Positions 47,841 through 56,331 are shown, numbered from the stretch's first letter. The stretch: 64,000 nt of DNA from Dyella_A sp050749815 (GCF_050749815.1 NZ_CP192735.1:1240001-1304000), one strand, 5' to 3'. The notes: generated by a model from the letters alone, not told the origin. Numbers and translations: made by a program.

Positions 47841-48284
47841 ATGACATCGACGTGGATTCTGGTTGCCGACGCCGCGCGCGCCCGGGTGTTCGAGGCCACC
47901 GGACGCAGCGAGCCCTGGCAGGAGGTGGCGTGCTTCGCCAACCCCGACGGCCGCGCCCCGGGACGCCATGCCACCACCGAGCGCGCCCCGCGCGTGAACG
48001 AGAGCATGGGCGGCGCGCGGCATGCGATCGAGCCGCACACCACCCTGCGCGACAAGAGCACCGAGCGCTTCGCGCACATGCTCGGGCAAGCGCTGGAACG
48101 CGGCCGCAACGACCAGCGTTACGAGCGCCTGGTGCTGGTGGCGCCGCCGCGCTTTCTGGGGGCCCTGCACGGCGTGATGGACAAGCAGCTCAGCCACTGC
48201 ATCAGCGGCGAAGTGCAGCACGACTTCACCGCCCTGCCGGGCGAGGAGATCCGCAGCCGCCTGCCGCACCAGCTGCTGGCCTGA
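47841..48284 (+). CDS. Host-attachment (BaeRF-like) family protein
   Basis: 147 residues beginning STWILVADAARARVFEATGR, the hallmark start of the host-attachment/eRF1-like family, and ending LVLVAPPRFLGALHG and QLSHCISGEVQHDF. These are annotated as plant-attachment proteins in Rhizobium, but are thought of as archaeal eRF1 domain-like hydrolases or ribosome-associated stress factors. ATG at 47841 with GGAGGAAG upstream. Confidence 0.9.
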   Translation: MTSTWILVADAARARVFEATGRSEPWQEVACFANPDGRAPGRHATTERAPRVNESMGGARHAIEPHTTLRDKSTERFAHMLGQALERGRNDQRYERLVLVAPPRFLGALHGVMDKQLSHCISGEVQHDFTALPGEEIRSRLPHQLLA

Positions 48285-48296
48285 CCGAACACCGCC

Positions 48297-48328
48297 ACCG
48301 GCACGCCGCGTCTACGCGGCGCGCCGGT
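48297..48328. terminator. Strong bidirectional hairpin between convergent genes
   Basis: A 14-bp stem with one mismatch (ACCGGCACGCCGCG against CGCGGCGCGCCGGT) and a TCTA loop in the 52-nt gap between the host-attachment stop and the Hsp20 stop. No T-run; candidate bidirectional terminator. Confidence 0.6.
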
Positions 48329-48336
48329 CGTCGGGA

Positions 48337-48798
48337 TCAGCTCACCGAAATACGCCGGCTGGCGCCGTTGCCGCTCTTGGGCAGGGTGAGGGTAAGAACT
48401 CCTCCTTCGTAATGCGCATCGGCCTTGGCGCTGTCGATCTCCGCCGGCAGGCTGAAGGCGCGATACACCTTGCCGTAGTAACGCTCGCTGCACAGCGTGT
48501 GCTCGTCGTCCTTCTGTTCGGTGCTGCGCTTCACCTCGGCGCTGATCGCCACCTGGTTGCCTTCCACCGACACCTCGATGTCGCGCTTGTCCACGCCGGG
48601 CAGGTCGGCCTTGACCAGGTAGGCGTTGTCCTTTTCGGTCACGTCCAGGCGCATGTCCGGCGCCATCTCCATCTCGCGCCACAGCGACGGGCTGGCCAGG
48701 CTGCGGAACATGTCGTCGAAGCGGCTGATCGGGAAGCTGCTCATCGGGTCCAGCCGGGCAGCAGCCTTGAAGGGGTTCCAGCGGGCAAGTGTGGTCAT
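48337..48798 (-). CDS. Small heat-shock protein Hsp20
   Basis: 153 residues with the alpha-crystallin domain: RLDVTEKDNAYLVKADLPGV, then VYRAFSLPAEIDSAKADAHY followed by E-G-G-V-L-T-L-T-L-P-K, and a short C-terminal S-R-R-I-S-V tail with the I-x-V motif needed for oligomerisation. ATG at 48798 preceded by GGAGGA. An FNR-type box is centred 87.5 nt upstream. Chaperone holding unfolded proteins under stress. Confidence 0.95.
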   Translation of the reverse strand: MTTLARWNPFKAAARLDPMSSFPISRFDDMFRSLASPSLWREMEMAPDMRLDVTEKDNAYLVKADLPGVDKRDIEVSVEGNQVAISAEVKRSTEQKDDEHTLCSERYYGKVYRAFSLPAEIDSAKADAHYEGGVLTLTLPKSGNGASRRISVS

Positions 48799-48878
48799 GG
48801 GGTAGTCCTCCAGAATGAGAGCGGCGCAGCGCCATTGCCGCGCGTCGTCGAGTCTGTGGCGGTGCAGCGGCACCCACG

Positions 48879-48892
48879 TTGATGCAGGTCAA
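48879..48892. promoter_or_regulatory. FNR-like box between Hsp20 and paoA
   Basis: TTGAT-GCAG-GTCAA fits TTGAY-N4-RTCAA; the central GCAG also equals that of the 46668 box. It is in the 237-nt divergent gap, centred 87.5 nt before the Hsp20 start and about 150 nt before the paoA start. Confidence 0.7.
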
Positions 48893-49035
48893 GCCTGCCG
48901 TGACGGTTCATCCGGGGCACGCCGTCACTGCCGTTTTACCGGTGCGGGTGTACCTTGCTGCGGTTGCCTGCGCGGAGCCCGCGCCGTCACTCCCCGATGT
49001 TTTCGCCAGCCACCGCCGCTTCCGGAGAAGTCGCC

Positions 49036-49692
49036 ATGACCGAGCGTCCGCCCGCCCCTACCCCGCCCACCGATCGCACCGATGAGGTGCACGTCACCTT
49101 GAGCCGGCGCGGCTTCCTGCAGATGGTCGGCATGACCGGCGCGGCCACCACGCTGGGCCTGGGCGGCCACGCGCTGGCGGCCACCGCGATGGCGCACATG
49201 CCCGCCGATGAGGCCCCCGCCGACGACGCCGGTCAGGTCACCGTGCGGCTCACCGTCAACAGCCAGCCGCAGACGCTCACCGTCGACCCGCGCACCACCC
49301 TGCTCGACGGTCTGCGCGAACACCTGCACCTCACCGGAACCAAGAAGGGCTGCGACCACGGCCAGTGCGGCGCGTGCACCGTGCACGTGAACGGCCGGCG
49401 GGTGAACTCCTGCCTGAGCCTGCTGGCCATGCACGAGGGCGAGGAGGTGACCACCATCGAAGGCCTCGGCCAGCCCGGCCATCTGCACCCGATGCAGCAA
49501 GCGTTCGTGGAGCACGACGGCTACCAGTGCGGCTACTGCACCTCCGGCCAGATCATGTCGGCCACCGCGCTGCTGAAAGAACCCTGGGGCCCGGACGATG
49601 CGGACGTGAAGGAAGCCATGGCCGGCAACATCTGCCGCTGCGGCGCGTATCCCAACATCGTCGCGGCGATCCAGCAGGTCCGGAAGGGCTGA
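49036..49692 (+). CDS. paoA: Tat-exported [2Fe-2S] subunit of aldehyde oxidoreductase
   Basis: 218 residues. A twin-arginine signal (SRRGFLQMVGMTGAATTLGL) about residues 20-50 is followed by a plant-type [2Fe-2S] domain (GCDHGQCGACTVHVNG with Cys ligands) and the second [2Fe-2S] domain (YQCGYCTSGQ and NICRCGAYPNI), as in the xanthine-oxidase family small subunit. The export signal marks a PaoABC-type periplasmic enzyme. It is 12 nt upstream of paoB. Confidence 0.95.
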   Translation: MTERPPAPTPPTDRTDEVHVTLSRRGFLQMVGMTGAATTLGLGGHALAATAMAHMPADEAPADDAGQVTVRLTVNSQPQTLTVDPRTTLLDGLREHLHLTGTKKGCDHGQCGACTVHVNGRRVNSCLSLLAMHEGEEVTTIEGLGQPGHLHPMQQAFVEHDGYQCGYCTSGQIMSATALLKEPWGPDDADVKEAMAGNICRCGAYPNIVAAIQQVRKG

Positions 49693-49704
49693 GGGAGACA
49701 CACC

Positions 49705-50706
49705 ATGCAGGCATTCACCTTTCTCCGCGCCACCGACGCCCGCCAGGCGATCGACGCCGGCGCCCGTTCCCCCACTGCCCAGCAGGGCGCCAGCGTGCGC
49801 TTCGTCGCCGGCGGCACCACCTTGCTCGACCTGATGAAGCTCAACGTGGAAACGCCCGCGCAGGTGGTCGACATCAACCGCCTGCCGCTGGCCAAGGTGG
49901 AGCGCACGCCCGATGGCGGCCTGAAGATCGGCGCGCTGGTGCGCAATGCAGATCTCGCCAACCATGCCGAGGTGAAGCGCGACTACGCGGTGCTGTCCGA
50001 AGCGCTGCTGGCCGGCGCCTCGGCCCAGCTGCGCAACATGGCCACCACCGGCGGCAATCTGCTGCAGCGTACGCGCTGCATGTACTTCCGCGACGAGCAC
50101 ATGCCGTGCAACAAACGCGAGCCCGGCAGTGGCTGCCCGGCCATCGACGGCGCCAACCGCAACCTGGCCATCCTGGGCACCAGCGAGCACTGCATCGCCA
50201 CCAACCCCAGCGACATGAACGTGGCGCTGGCCGCGCTGGAGGCGCGCATCGTGATCCAGGGCGCCAAGGGCGAGCGCACCGTGCCGATCGCCGACTTCTT
50301 CCTGCTGCCCGGCGACACGCCACAGCACGAGACCGTGATGCAGCCGGGTGACCTGATCACCCACGTGCTGCTGCCGCCGCCCACGCGCGGTGCGCGGTCG
50401 CACTATCTCAAGCTGCGCGACCGCGCCTCCTACGAGTTCGCGCTGGCCTCGGCCGCCGTGGTGCTCGGTACCGAGGACGGACGCATCACCCACGCCCGCG
50501 TGGCGCTGGGCGGCGTGGGCACGCGGCCGTGGCGGTCGGTGGAAGCGGAGCAGGCCCTGCTCGGCCAGCCCGCCGGCCCGGATGCCTTCGCCGCCGCCGC
50601 GAACGCCGCGCTGCGCGACGCGAAGCCGCAGAGCGAGAACGCCTTCAAGGTGGAGCTGGCCAAGCGCTGCCTCACCCACGCCTTTGCCACCGTGGCCGCC
50701 GCGTAA
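49705..50706 (+). CDS. paoB: FAD-binding subunit of aldehyde oxidoreductase
   Basis: 333 residues. FAD-binding motifs: RFVAGGTTLLDLMKLNVETP and the mid-region MATTGGNLLQRTRCMYFRD, plus PCNKREPGSGCPA, a cysteine pair that in PaoB-type subunits ligates an extra [4Fe-4S] cluster. No Tat signal, so it is exported as a complex with PaoA. It is 23 nt before paoC. Confidence 0.94.
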   Translation: MQAFTFLRATDARQAIDAGARSPTAQQGASVRFVAGGTTLLDLMKLNVETPAQVVDINRLPLAKVERTPDGGLKIGALVRNADLANHAEVKRDYAVLSEALLAGASAQLRNMATTGGNLLQRTRCMYFRDEHMPCNKREPGSGCPAIDGANRNLAILGTSEHCIATNPSDMNVALAALEARIVIQGAKGERTVPIADFFLLPGDTPQHETVMQPGDLITHVLLPPPTRGARSHYLKLRDRASYEFALASAAVVLGTEDGRITHARVALGGVGTRPWRSVEAEQALLGQPAGPDAFAAAANAALRDAKPQSENAFKVELAKRCLTHAFATVAAA

Positions 50707-50729
50707 GCGCCGCGCAGGAGAGAGAACTC

Positions 50730-52952
50730 ATGGCACCCGACGCATCCCGCACCCTGCCCGCCCTGGGCCACGGCCACGCCCGCGTGGACGGCCCGCTCAA
50801 GGTCAGCGGCGCCGCCCGCTACAGCTCCGACTACCACTTTCCCGGCCTGCTCTACGCCGTGCCGGTGGGCGCCACCATTGCCCACGGCGAGGTGGCGTCC
50901 ATCGACGACTCCGCTGCTGCCGCCATGCCCGGCGTGCGCAAGGTCTACACGCGCGCCAACATCCGGCGCTTCTACAAGCCCGGCAAGTCCGGCTACATCG
51001 ACGAGGCGCGCCCGCCGCTGGACGACGATACCGTGCGCTACTACGGCCAGTACGTGGCGCTGGTGGTGGCCGACACCTTCGAGCAGGCCACCGCTGCAGC
51101 GCGCGCGGTGAAGGTGAGCTACCGCAACGTGCAGGCGCCGGACGTGCGCATGCAGCTCACCGCCGAGGAAAAGCGGACCACCGACTCCGAGCGCGGCGAC
51201 GTCGACAAGGCACTGGCCGGCGCGCCGGTGACGGTCGACCAGACCTACACCACGCCGCCGGAGACGCATAACCCGATCGAGCTGCATGCCAGCGTCGCCA
51301 CCTGGGACGGCAAGGCGTTCACCCTGTACGAAACCACCCAGTCGATCATCAACCACCGCGACGTGATGGCGCAGATGCTGGGCGTGCCGAAGGAGAACGT
51401 GCGCATCGTTACCGAGTTCCTGGGCTCGGGCTTCGGCGGCAAGCTGTGGCCGTGGCCGCACGCCCTGCTCGCCGCCGCGGCGGCGCGTGACCTGGGCAAG
51501 CCGGTGAAGCTGGTGGTGACGCGGCAGATGATGTTCCACAACGTGGGCCATCGCACCAACACCCAGCAGCGCATGCGCCTGGGCGCCACCCACGACGGCA
51601 AGCTGGTCGCGCTGCGGCAGGACTTCCTCTATCGCACCTCGCGCACGGACCACACCAAGGAGGACTGCGGCGAGGCCACCGCGTTCCTGTATTCCACGCC
51701 CAACCTCAAGATCACCAGCGGCTGCGCCCGTCGCGACATTGCCCCCAACACCGCCATGCGCGGCCCCGGCGCGGTGCCTGGGCTGTTTGCGGTGGAGTCG
51801 GCGATGGACGAGCTGGCGCTGGCGCTGAAGATCGATCCGGTGGAGCTGCGCCTGCGCAACGAGCCGTCCATCGACGAGAGCACGAACCTGCCGTTCTCCT
51901 CGCGCCACATGAAGGAATGCCTCACCGAAGGCGCCGCCCGCTTCGGCTGGGCCAAGCGCAATCCGGCCGTCGGGTCCATGCGGGCGGACGGCAAGGTGCT
52001 GGGCTGGGGCGTGGCCTGCTGCGCGTGGATGGCACAGCGCCTGGGCGCGGAAGTGTCGGTGCTGCTCAACGCCGACGGCAGCGTGCGCGTGGCCAGCGGC
52101 ACGCAGGACATCGGCACCGGCACCTACACCATGCTGGCGCAGATGGTGGCGCACGACCTCGGCATCGCCATCGATCGCGTGAAGGTGGTGATCGGCGACA
52201 GCGCGCTGCCGCCAGGCCCGCTGTCCGGCGGTTCGATGGTCACCGGCTCGCTGGTGCCCGCGGTGGCTCAGGCCACCGGCAAGGCGGTGGAGCAACTGCT
52301 GCAGACGGCCAGCGGCCATGGCGCGTTCCAGGGCGCCAAGACCGGGCAGCTGGCCTTCACCGATGGCCGCGTGCATCTGCGCAGCAGCACGCCGGACGAA
52401 GGCGTGCCGTTCGCCGACATCCTGGGCCAGGCGCGGCTGGCGCACGTGGAGGGCAAGGGCACCTCGCGCGACACCTTCGGCGACGCCGAGGCGAAGAAGT
52501 ACTCCATGCACTCCTACGGCGCGCACTTCGTCGAGGTGACGTGGGAGCCGGTGATCGCGCGGCTACGGGTAAGCCGCGTGGTCACCGCGATCGACGCGGG
52601 GCGCATCATTAATCCGATGACCGGGCGCAACCAGATCGAAGGGGCCATCGCGATGGGCGTGGGCATGGCGCTGTTCGAGGAGACCCAGTATGAGCGCCGT
52701 CACGGCAAGGCGATCAACAGCAACCTGGCCGACTACGTGATGACCACCCACGCCGACGCGCCGCAGATCGACGTGCTGTTCCTCGACTACCCGGATACCA
52801 AGCTCAACGCGCTGGGCGCCCGCGGCATCGGCGAGATCGGCCTGGCCGGCTTCGCCGCGGCGGTCACCAACGCCGTGCACCACGCCACCGGCGTGCGCGT
52901 GCGGGACCTGCCGGTGAAGATCGAGCACTTGCTCACGTCGACGGTCGTCTGA
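50730..52952 (+). CDS. paoC: Molybdopterin-binding subunit of aldehyde oxidoreductase
   Basis: 740 residues of the xanthine-oxidase large-subunit family. Marks include the start HGHARVDGPLKVSGAARYSSD, the Moco contact TEFLGSGFGGKLWPW, GTQDIGTGTYTMLAQMVA, and LNALGARGIGEIGLAGFAAA near the C-terminus with the catalytic Glu (GARGIGEIG). It oxidises aldehydes to acids in the periplasm with PaoA and PaoB. AGGAG lies upstream of the ATG at 50730. Confidence 0.95.
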   Translation: MAPDASRTLPALGHGHARVDGPLKVSGAARYSSDYHFPGLLYAVPVGATIAHGEVASIDDSAAAAMPGVRKVYTRANIRRFYKPGKSGYIDEARPPLDDDTVRYYGQYVALVVADTFEQATAAARAVKVSYRNVQAPDVRMQLTAEEKRTTDSERGDVDKALAGAPVTVDQTYTTPPETHNPIELHASVATWDGKAFTLYETTQSIINHRDVMAQMLGVPKENVRIVTEFLGSGFGGKLWPWPHALLAAAAARDLGKPVKLVVTRQMMFHNVGHRTNTQQRMRLGATHDGKLVALRQDFLYRTSRTDHTKEDCGEATAFLYSTPNLKITSGCARRDIAPNTAMRGPGAVPGLFAVESAMDELALALKIDPVELRLRNEPSIDESTNLPFSSRHMKECLTEGAARFGWAKRNPAVGSMRADGKVLGWGVACCAWMAQRLGAEVSVLLNADGSVRVASGTQDIGTGTYTMLAQMVAHDLGIAIDRVKVVIGDSALPPGPLSGGSMVTGSLVPAVAQATGKAVEQLLQTASGHGAFQGAKTGQLAFTDGRVHLRSSTPDEGVPFADILGQARLAHVEGKGTSRDTFGDAEAKKYSMHSYGAHFVEVTWEPVIARLRVSRVVTAIDAGRIINPMTGRNQIEGAIAMGVGMALFEETQYERRHGKAINSNLADYVMTTHADAPQIDVLFLDYPDTKLNALGARGIGEIGLAGFAAAVTNAVHHATGVRVRDLPVKIEHLLTSTVV

Positions 52953-52965
52953 CCGCGCCGCTTGT

Positions 52966-52992
52966 GCGGCATGCCCTGCATCGGCATGCCGC
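52966..52992 (+). terminator. Hairpin after paoC
   Basis: GCGGCATGCC (52966-52975) and its exact complement GGCATGCCGC (52983-52992) with a 7-nt loop, 13 nt after the paoC stop. Strong stem without a T-run. It may end the paoABC message or protect its end before the XdhC-like gene 104 nt further. Confidence 0.55.
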
Positions 52993-53095
52993 CACCGCGG
53001 CTGCGCGTACCTCGCCACGGCAGCCGTTACCATCCCCTCGTTCCCTCCGCGAAAAGGCACCGCGTGACTCACGTCGACTTCCGCCCTGCCCCACG

Positions 53096-54190
53096 ATGAA
53101 CTCCCCCCACGAACTCACCCAACTGCTCGACGCACTGCGCGCACTGCGTGACGGCGGCGAACCGCGCGCCGCGCTGGCCACGCTCACCCGCACACACGGC
53201 TCTACCTTCCGCCGCCCCGGCACGCACATGCTGGTGTTGCACGACGGTCGCGTGGTGTGCGAGCTCTCCGGCGGTTGCCCGCAGCGCGACATCGTGGCGC
53301 GCGCGCTGGAAGTGATCGCCAGCAGCGCGCCGCGGCGAGTGCACTACAACAGCGAGTCCGGGCTCGACGTGCTGATGGAGATGGGCTGCGGCGGCGAGCT
53401 GGAGATCCTGATCGAGCCGCTGGTGCCGGCAGGCGCGACCGCGTTCGCCGACAGCCTCGCGCAGTGCCTGGCGGCCCGCATCGATGCGCAGCTGGCCACG
53501 CTGTTCGCTGTCGACGGCCAGGTGATCGCCCCGCAGCGCATGGTGTGGAGCGCGCAGCAGGTGTTGTTCAACGGCATAGACGATGCCGCCACCGGCGCCG
53601 TCATTGCCGATGCCTGCGCGGCACACCGCGCACGCGGGGCCACTACGCAACAGCTCGCCTCGCCGCTCGGCACGCTAGACGTGCTGATCGAGCCGGTGCA
53701 GCCGCCGCACGCGCTGGTGGTGATCGGCTCCAGCGCAGCAGCCCGCGCGCTGCTGCCGCTGTCCACCGCGCTGGGCTGGCAGACCACCCTGGTCGACCAC
53801 GATCCGGCACGGCTGCAGTCGCCCGATCTGCCCGCTGGCCTGCGCACCCTGTGCACCACGCCGGAACAGCTGCACGAGGCGCTGCCGCTGGACGCGCACA
53901 GCTCGGTGGTGGTGATGACCCACAACCTGGAGCGCGACATCGCCTGGCTGGCCGCCCTGCGCGACGCGCCGGTCGCCTACGTCGGCTCGCTCGGCTCGCG
54001 CGAGCGGGTCTCGCGCATGCGTCACGCCTCCGAGCTCCACGGCCTGCGTCTGCACGCCCCGGCGGGGCTCGACATCGGCTCGGAGACGCCGGAAGAAATC
54101 GCGCTCGCCGTCGCCGCCGAGATCATGGCGGTGATCAACGCGCGCAGCGGCGGCCCGCTGCGCGACAACGACGGCGCCATCCACGGATGA
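53096..54190 (+). CDS. XdhC-family Moco maturation protein (PaoD-like)
   Basis: 364 residues. The N-terminal XdhC half includes ATLTRTHGSTFRRPGTHMLV and GELSGGCPQRDIV-like ELSGGCPQRDIV with its conserved Cys; the C-terminal Rossmann half contains LVVIGSSAAARALLPLSTAL and SVVVMTHNLERDIAWLAALR. XdhC/PaoD proteins carry and sulfurate molybdenum cofactor and hand it to the apo-enzyme, here PaoC. It overlaps the nucleotidyltransferase gene's ATG by 4 nt. Confidence 0.93.
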   Translation: MNSPHELTQLLDALRALRDGGEPRAALATLTRTHGSTFRRPGTHMLVLHDGRVVCELSGGCPQRDIVARALEVIASSAPRRVHYNSESGLDVLMEMGCGGELEILIEPLVPAGATAFADSLAQCLAARIDAQLATLFAVDGQVIAPQRMVWSAQQVLFNGIDDAATGAVIADACAAHRARGATTQQLASPLGTLDVLIEPVQPPHALVVIGSSAAARALLPLSTALGWQTTLVDHDPARLQSPDLPAGLRTLCTTPEQLHEALPLDAHSSVVVMTHNLERDIAWLAALRDAPVAYVGSLGSRERVSRMRHASELHGLRLHAPAGLDIGSETPEEIALAVAAEIMAVINARSGGPLRDNDGAIHG

Positions 54191-54792
54191 GCGCGTCGTC
54201 GCCGGTGATCGTGCTGCTCGCCGCCGGCGAAGCGAGCCGCTTCGGCAGCCTCAAGCAGCTGGCGATGATCGACGGCGAACCGATGGTGCGCCGTGCGGCC
54301 CGTCAGGCTCTCGCCTGCGGTGTGCCGGTGCTCGTGGTGCTCGGTGCTGGCGCCGAGCGGGTGGCTGGTGCACTCGCCGACCTGCCGCTGCAAACGGTGG
54401 TGCACGAGGGCTGGCGCGACGGCCTGGGCAGCACGCTGGCCGCCGGCGTGCGCGCCGTGCAACAAGCCCATCCGCACACCAGCGGGGTGCTGGTGATGCT
54501 GGCCGACCAGCCGCAGCTGGGCACGGCGCTGCTTGGACATCTGCTTGACGAGCACGCGCGCTCGCCTGGGAAGATCATCGCCACTGCCCAATCCGGCGGA
54601 GCCGGTCCACCGGCGCTGTTTCCGCGTTCGGACTACGAGGTGCTCGCCCAAGCCCGCGGCGCGCAAGGAGCGAAGTGCTGGTTGCGCCAAGAGCACGCGC
54701 GGGTGCTGGAAGTGGATCCTGCGCCCTACGGCGCAGACCTTGCCGACATCGACACTCCAGACGATCTGCATCGCACCAGCGCTGCACCCTGA
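54187..54792 (+). CDS. MobA-like nucleotidyltransferase (MocA type)
   Basis: 201 residues of the NTP_transf_3 family: the glycine loop LLAAGEASRFGSLKQL near the start and the metal-binding VLVMLADQPQLGT. MocA transfers CMP to molybdopterin to make the cytosine-dinucleotide cofactor (MCD) that PaoC uses, and MobA makes MGD; context (XdhC, PaoABC) favours the MCD role here. ATG overlaps the XdhC stop by 4 nt (ATGA). Confidence 0.9.
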   Translation: MSASSPVIVLLAAGEASRFGSLKQLAMIDGEPMVRRAARQALACGVPVLVVLGAGAERVAGALADLPLQTVVHEGWRDGLGSTLAAGVRAVQQAHPHTSGVLVMLADQPQLGTALLGHLLDEHARSPGKIIATAQSGGAGPPALFPRSDYEVLAQARGAQGAKCWLRQEHARVLEVDPAPYGADLADIDTPDDLHRTSAAP

Positions 54793-54870
54793 CGGACATC
54801 CAGACGTCTATCCGTCAACCCGCGGGCGAGCTTGCCAACCGCGATTCCTGGGTTACCATGCGCGCCATCC

Positions 54871-54924
54871 GGAGATGGCATTCCTCCGCGAACCGCCGCC
54901 CCCCATCGGCTGATGATGCCTACG
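54871..54924 (+). ncRNA. Fluoride (crcB-motif) riboswitch aptamer
   Basis: The sequence follows the crcB consensus closely. P1 is GGAG/CTCC (54871-54874 with 54884-54887), enclosing ATGGCATTC. GAACCGCC follows, then a small P3 (GCCG/CGGC) and CTGATGATGCCTACG. The loop GGCAT pairs with ATGCC (near 54915-54920) to make the pseudoknot of the fluoride site. It lies 85 nt before a CLC-type transporter gene, the classical target. Binding of one fluoride ion with Mg2+ shapes downstream structure to turn on efflux. Confidence 0.93.
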
Positions 54925-54998
54925 TACCCCTGGACAGGGAGACGTAGGCGTGTGCCCGCGGTTCGGCCTGTCCAGGTTTTGAGCAACCTCGAACCTGG
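54919..54998 (+). promoter_or_regulatory. Expression platform of fluoride riboswitch
   Basis: Three mutually exclusive pairings are visible. Helix A: CCTACGT (54919-54925) with ACGTAGG (54942-54948), which competes with the pseudoknot strand. Helix B: CCTGGACAGG (54929-54938) with its exact complement CCTGTCCAGG (54967-54976). Helix C: CCAGGTT (54972-54978) with AACCTGG (54992-54998), which ends 10 nt before the ATG. B and C cannot form together. Helix C is a translation or transcription gate; no T-run follows, so translational control is the more likely mode. Confidence 0.6.
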
Positions 54999-55008
54999 AA
55001 AACTCCCG

Positions 55009-56316
55009 ATGAAACGTTTCTCCGTACCCGAACAGGCGGCCATGGTGCCGCTGCTCGGGCGCTGGCTGGTGCTGTCGGCCATCGTCGGCGTGCTGGTCGG
55101 CGCGGCCTCCGCCCTGTTCCTCTGGTCACTCGACTGGGCCACTGCCGTGCAGACCTCGCGCGGTTACATGCTCGCCCTGCTGCCGTTCGCCGGGCTGCTG
55201 GTCGGCTGGGTGTATCACCGCGTCGGCAAAGACGTGGAAGGCGGCAACAACCTGCTGCTGGACGAGATCCACGATCCCAAGAAGATCGTGCCCAAGCGGA
55301 TGGCCCTGCTGGTGTTCGCCGGTACCGTGGTCACCCACTTGTTCGGTGGATCGGCCGGCCGTGAAGGTACCGCGGTGCAGATGGGCGGCACCCTGGCCGA
55401 CCAGGTCACCCATCGGCTGCGCCTGGGCACGGACGATCGCCGCATCCTGCTGATGGCCGGTATCAGCGCCGGCTTCGCGTCGGTATTCGGTACGCCACTC
55501 GCCGGCGCGATCTTCGGCCTGGAGGTGCTGGCCATCGGCAGGATCCGCTACGACGCCCTGCTGCCTTGCGTGCTTTCGGCGGTCATTGCCGACCAGGTGA
55601 CGCTGGGACTGGGCACCCATCATGCGCTCTACGCGATGGGCGCGGTCCCCGCGATCGGCATTGGCGGCCTGCTGGCGACGGTAGCGGCAGGCATCTGCTT
55701 TGGGCTGGTGGGCATGCTGTTTGCCGACGCCACGCACGCGCTCTCTGCACTGTTCAAGCGCGTGATCAAGTACCCGCCGCTGCGGCTGTTCGTCGGCGGT
55801 GCGTTGGTGGCCGCGTTCGCCTTCGCGCTGGGCAGCCGTCAGTACCTGGGGCTGGGCATCCCGACGATCCAGGCGGCTTTCGTGCATCCGCTGCCGCCGT
55901 ACGACTTCGCCGGCAAGTTCGGGTTCACCGCGCTGACCCTCGCCTCGGGCTTCAAGGGCGGCGAGGTCACGCCGCTGTTCTTCATCGGCGCCACCCTGGG
56001 CAACGCCCTGGGCCACGTACTGCCGCTGCCGTTCTATCTGCTCGCCGGCCTGGGGTTCGTGGCCGTGTTCGCCGGTGCGGCGAACACGCCGATCGCCTCC
56101 ACGGTGATGGCGATCGAGCTCTTCGGTCCTGCTGTGGGCTGTTATGCGGCACTGGCCTGCGTGGTCGCTTACCTGTTCTCCGGACACACCGGCATCTACC
56201 GCTCGCAACGCGTGGGGCACGCCAAGCACCTGTCCTGGCCCGAGGGCATCCGCCTGGCCGATATCCCTGCGCTCCGGCGCACCCGTCTGGCTGCCGCAAC
56301 CGACTCCGCTTCCTGA
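55009..56316 (+). CDS. CLC-F-type fluoride/proton antiporter
   Basis: 435 residues with CLC family helices: GGSAGREGTAVQMGGTLADQ (the gating-glutamate helix region) and GFKGGEVTPLFFIG. Downstream of a fluoride riboswitch this is best assigned to the CLC-F subfamily, which exports F- in exchange for H+ at the inner membrane. ATG at 55009 follows the riboswitch hairpin. The downstream DUF190-like gene lies 15 nt away. Confidence 0.9.
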   Translation: MKRFSVPEQAAMVPLLGRWLVLSAIVGVLVGAASALFLWSLDWATAVQTSRGYMLALLPFAGLLVGWVYHRVGKDVEGGNNLLLDEIHDPKKIVPKRMALLVFAGTVVTHLFGGSAGREGTAVQMGGTLADQVTHRLRLGTDDRRILLMAGISAGFASVFGTPLAGAIFGLEVLAIGRIRYDALLPCVLSAVIADQVTLGLGTHHALYAMGAVPAIGIGGLLATVAAGICFGLVGMLFADATHALSALFKRVIKYPPLRLFVGGALVAAFAFALGSRQYLGLGIPTIQAAFVHPLPPYDFAGKFGFTALTLASGFKGGEVTPLFFIGATLGNALGHVLPLPFYLLAGLGFVAVFAGAANTPIASTVMAIELFGPAVGCYAALACVVAYLFSGHTGIYRSQRVGHAKHLSWPEGIRLADIPALRRTRLAAATDSAS

Positions 56317-56331
56317 TTCCACGAGACCCTC

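Noticed and set aside
53096..54792. XdhC and nucleotidyltransferase genes as part of a separate xanthine dehydrogenase system
   Set aside because: No xanthine dehydrogenase genes are present; location right after paoABC makes a Moco-maturation role for PaoC more likely.
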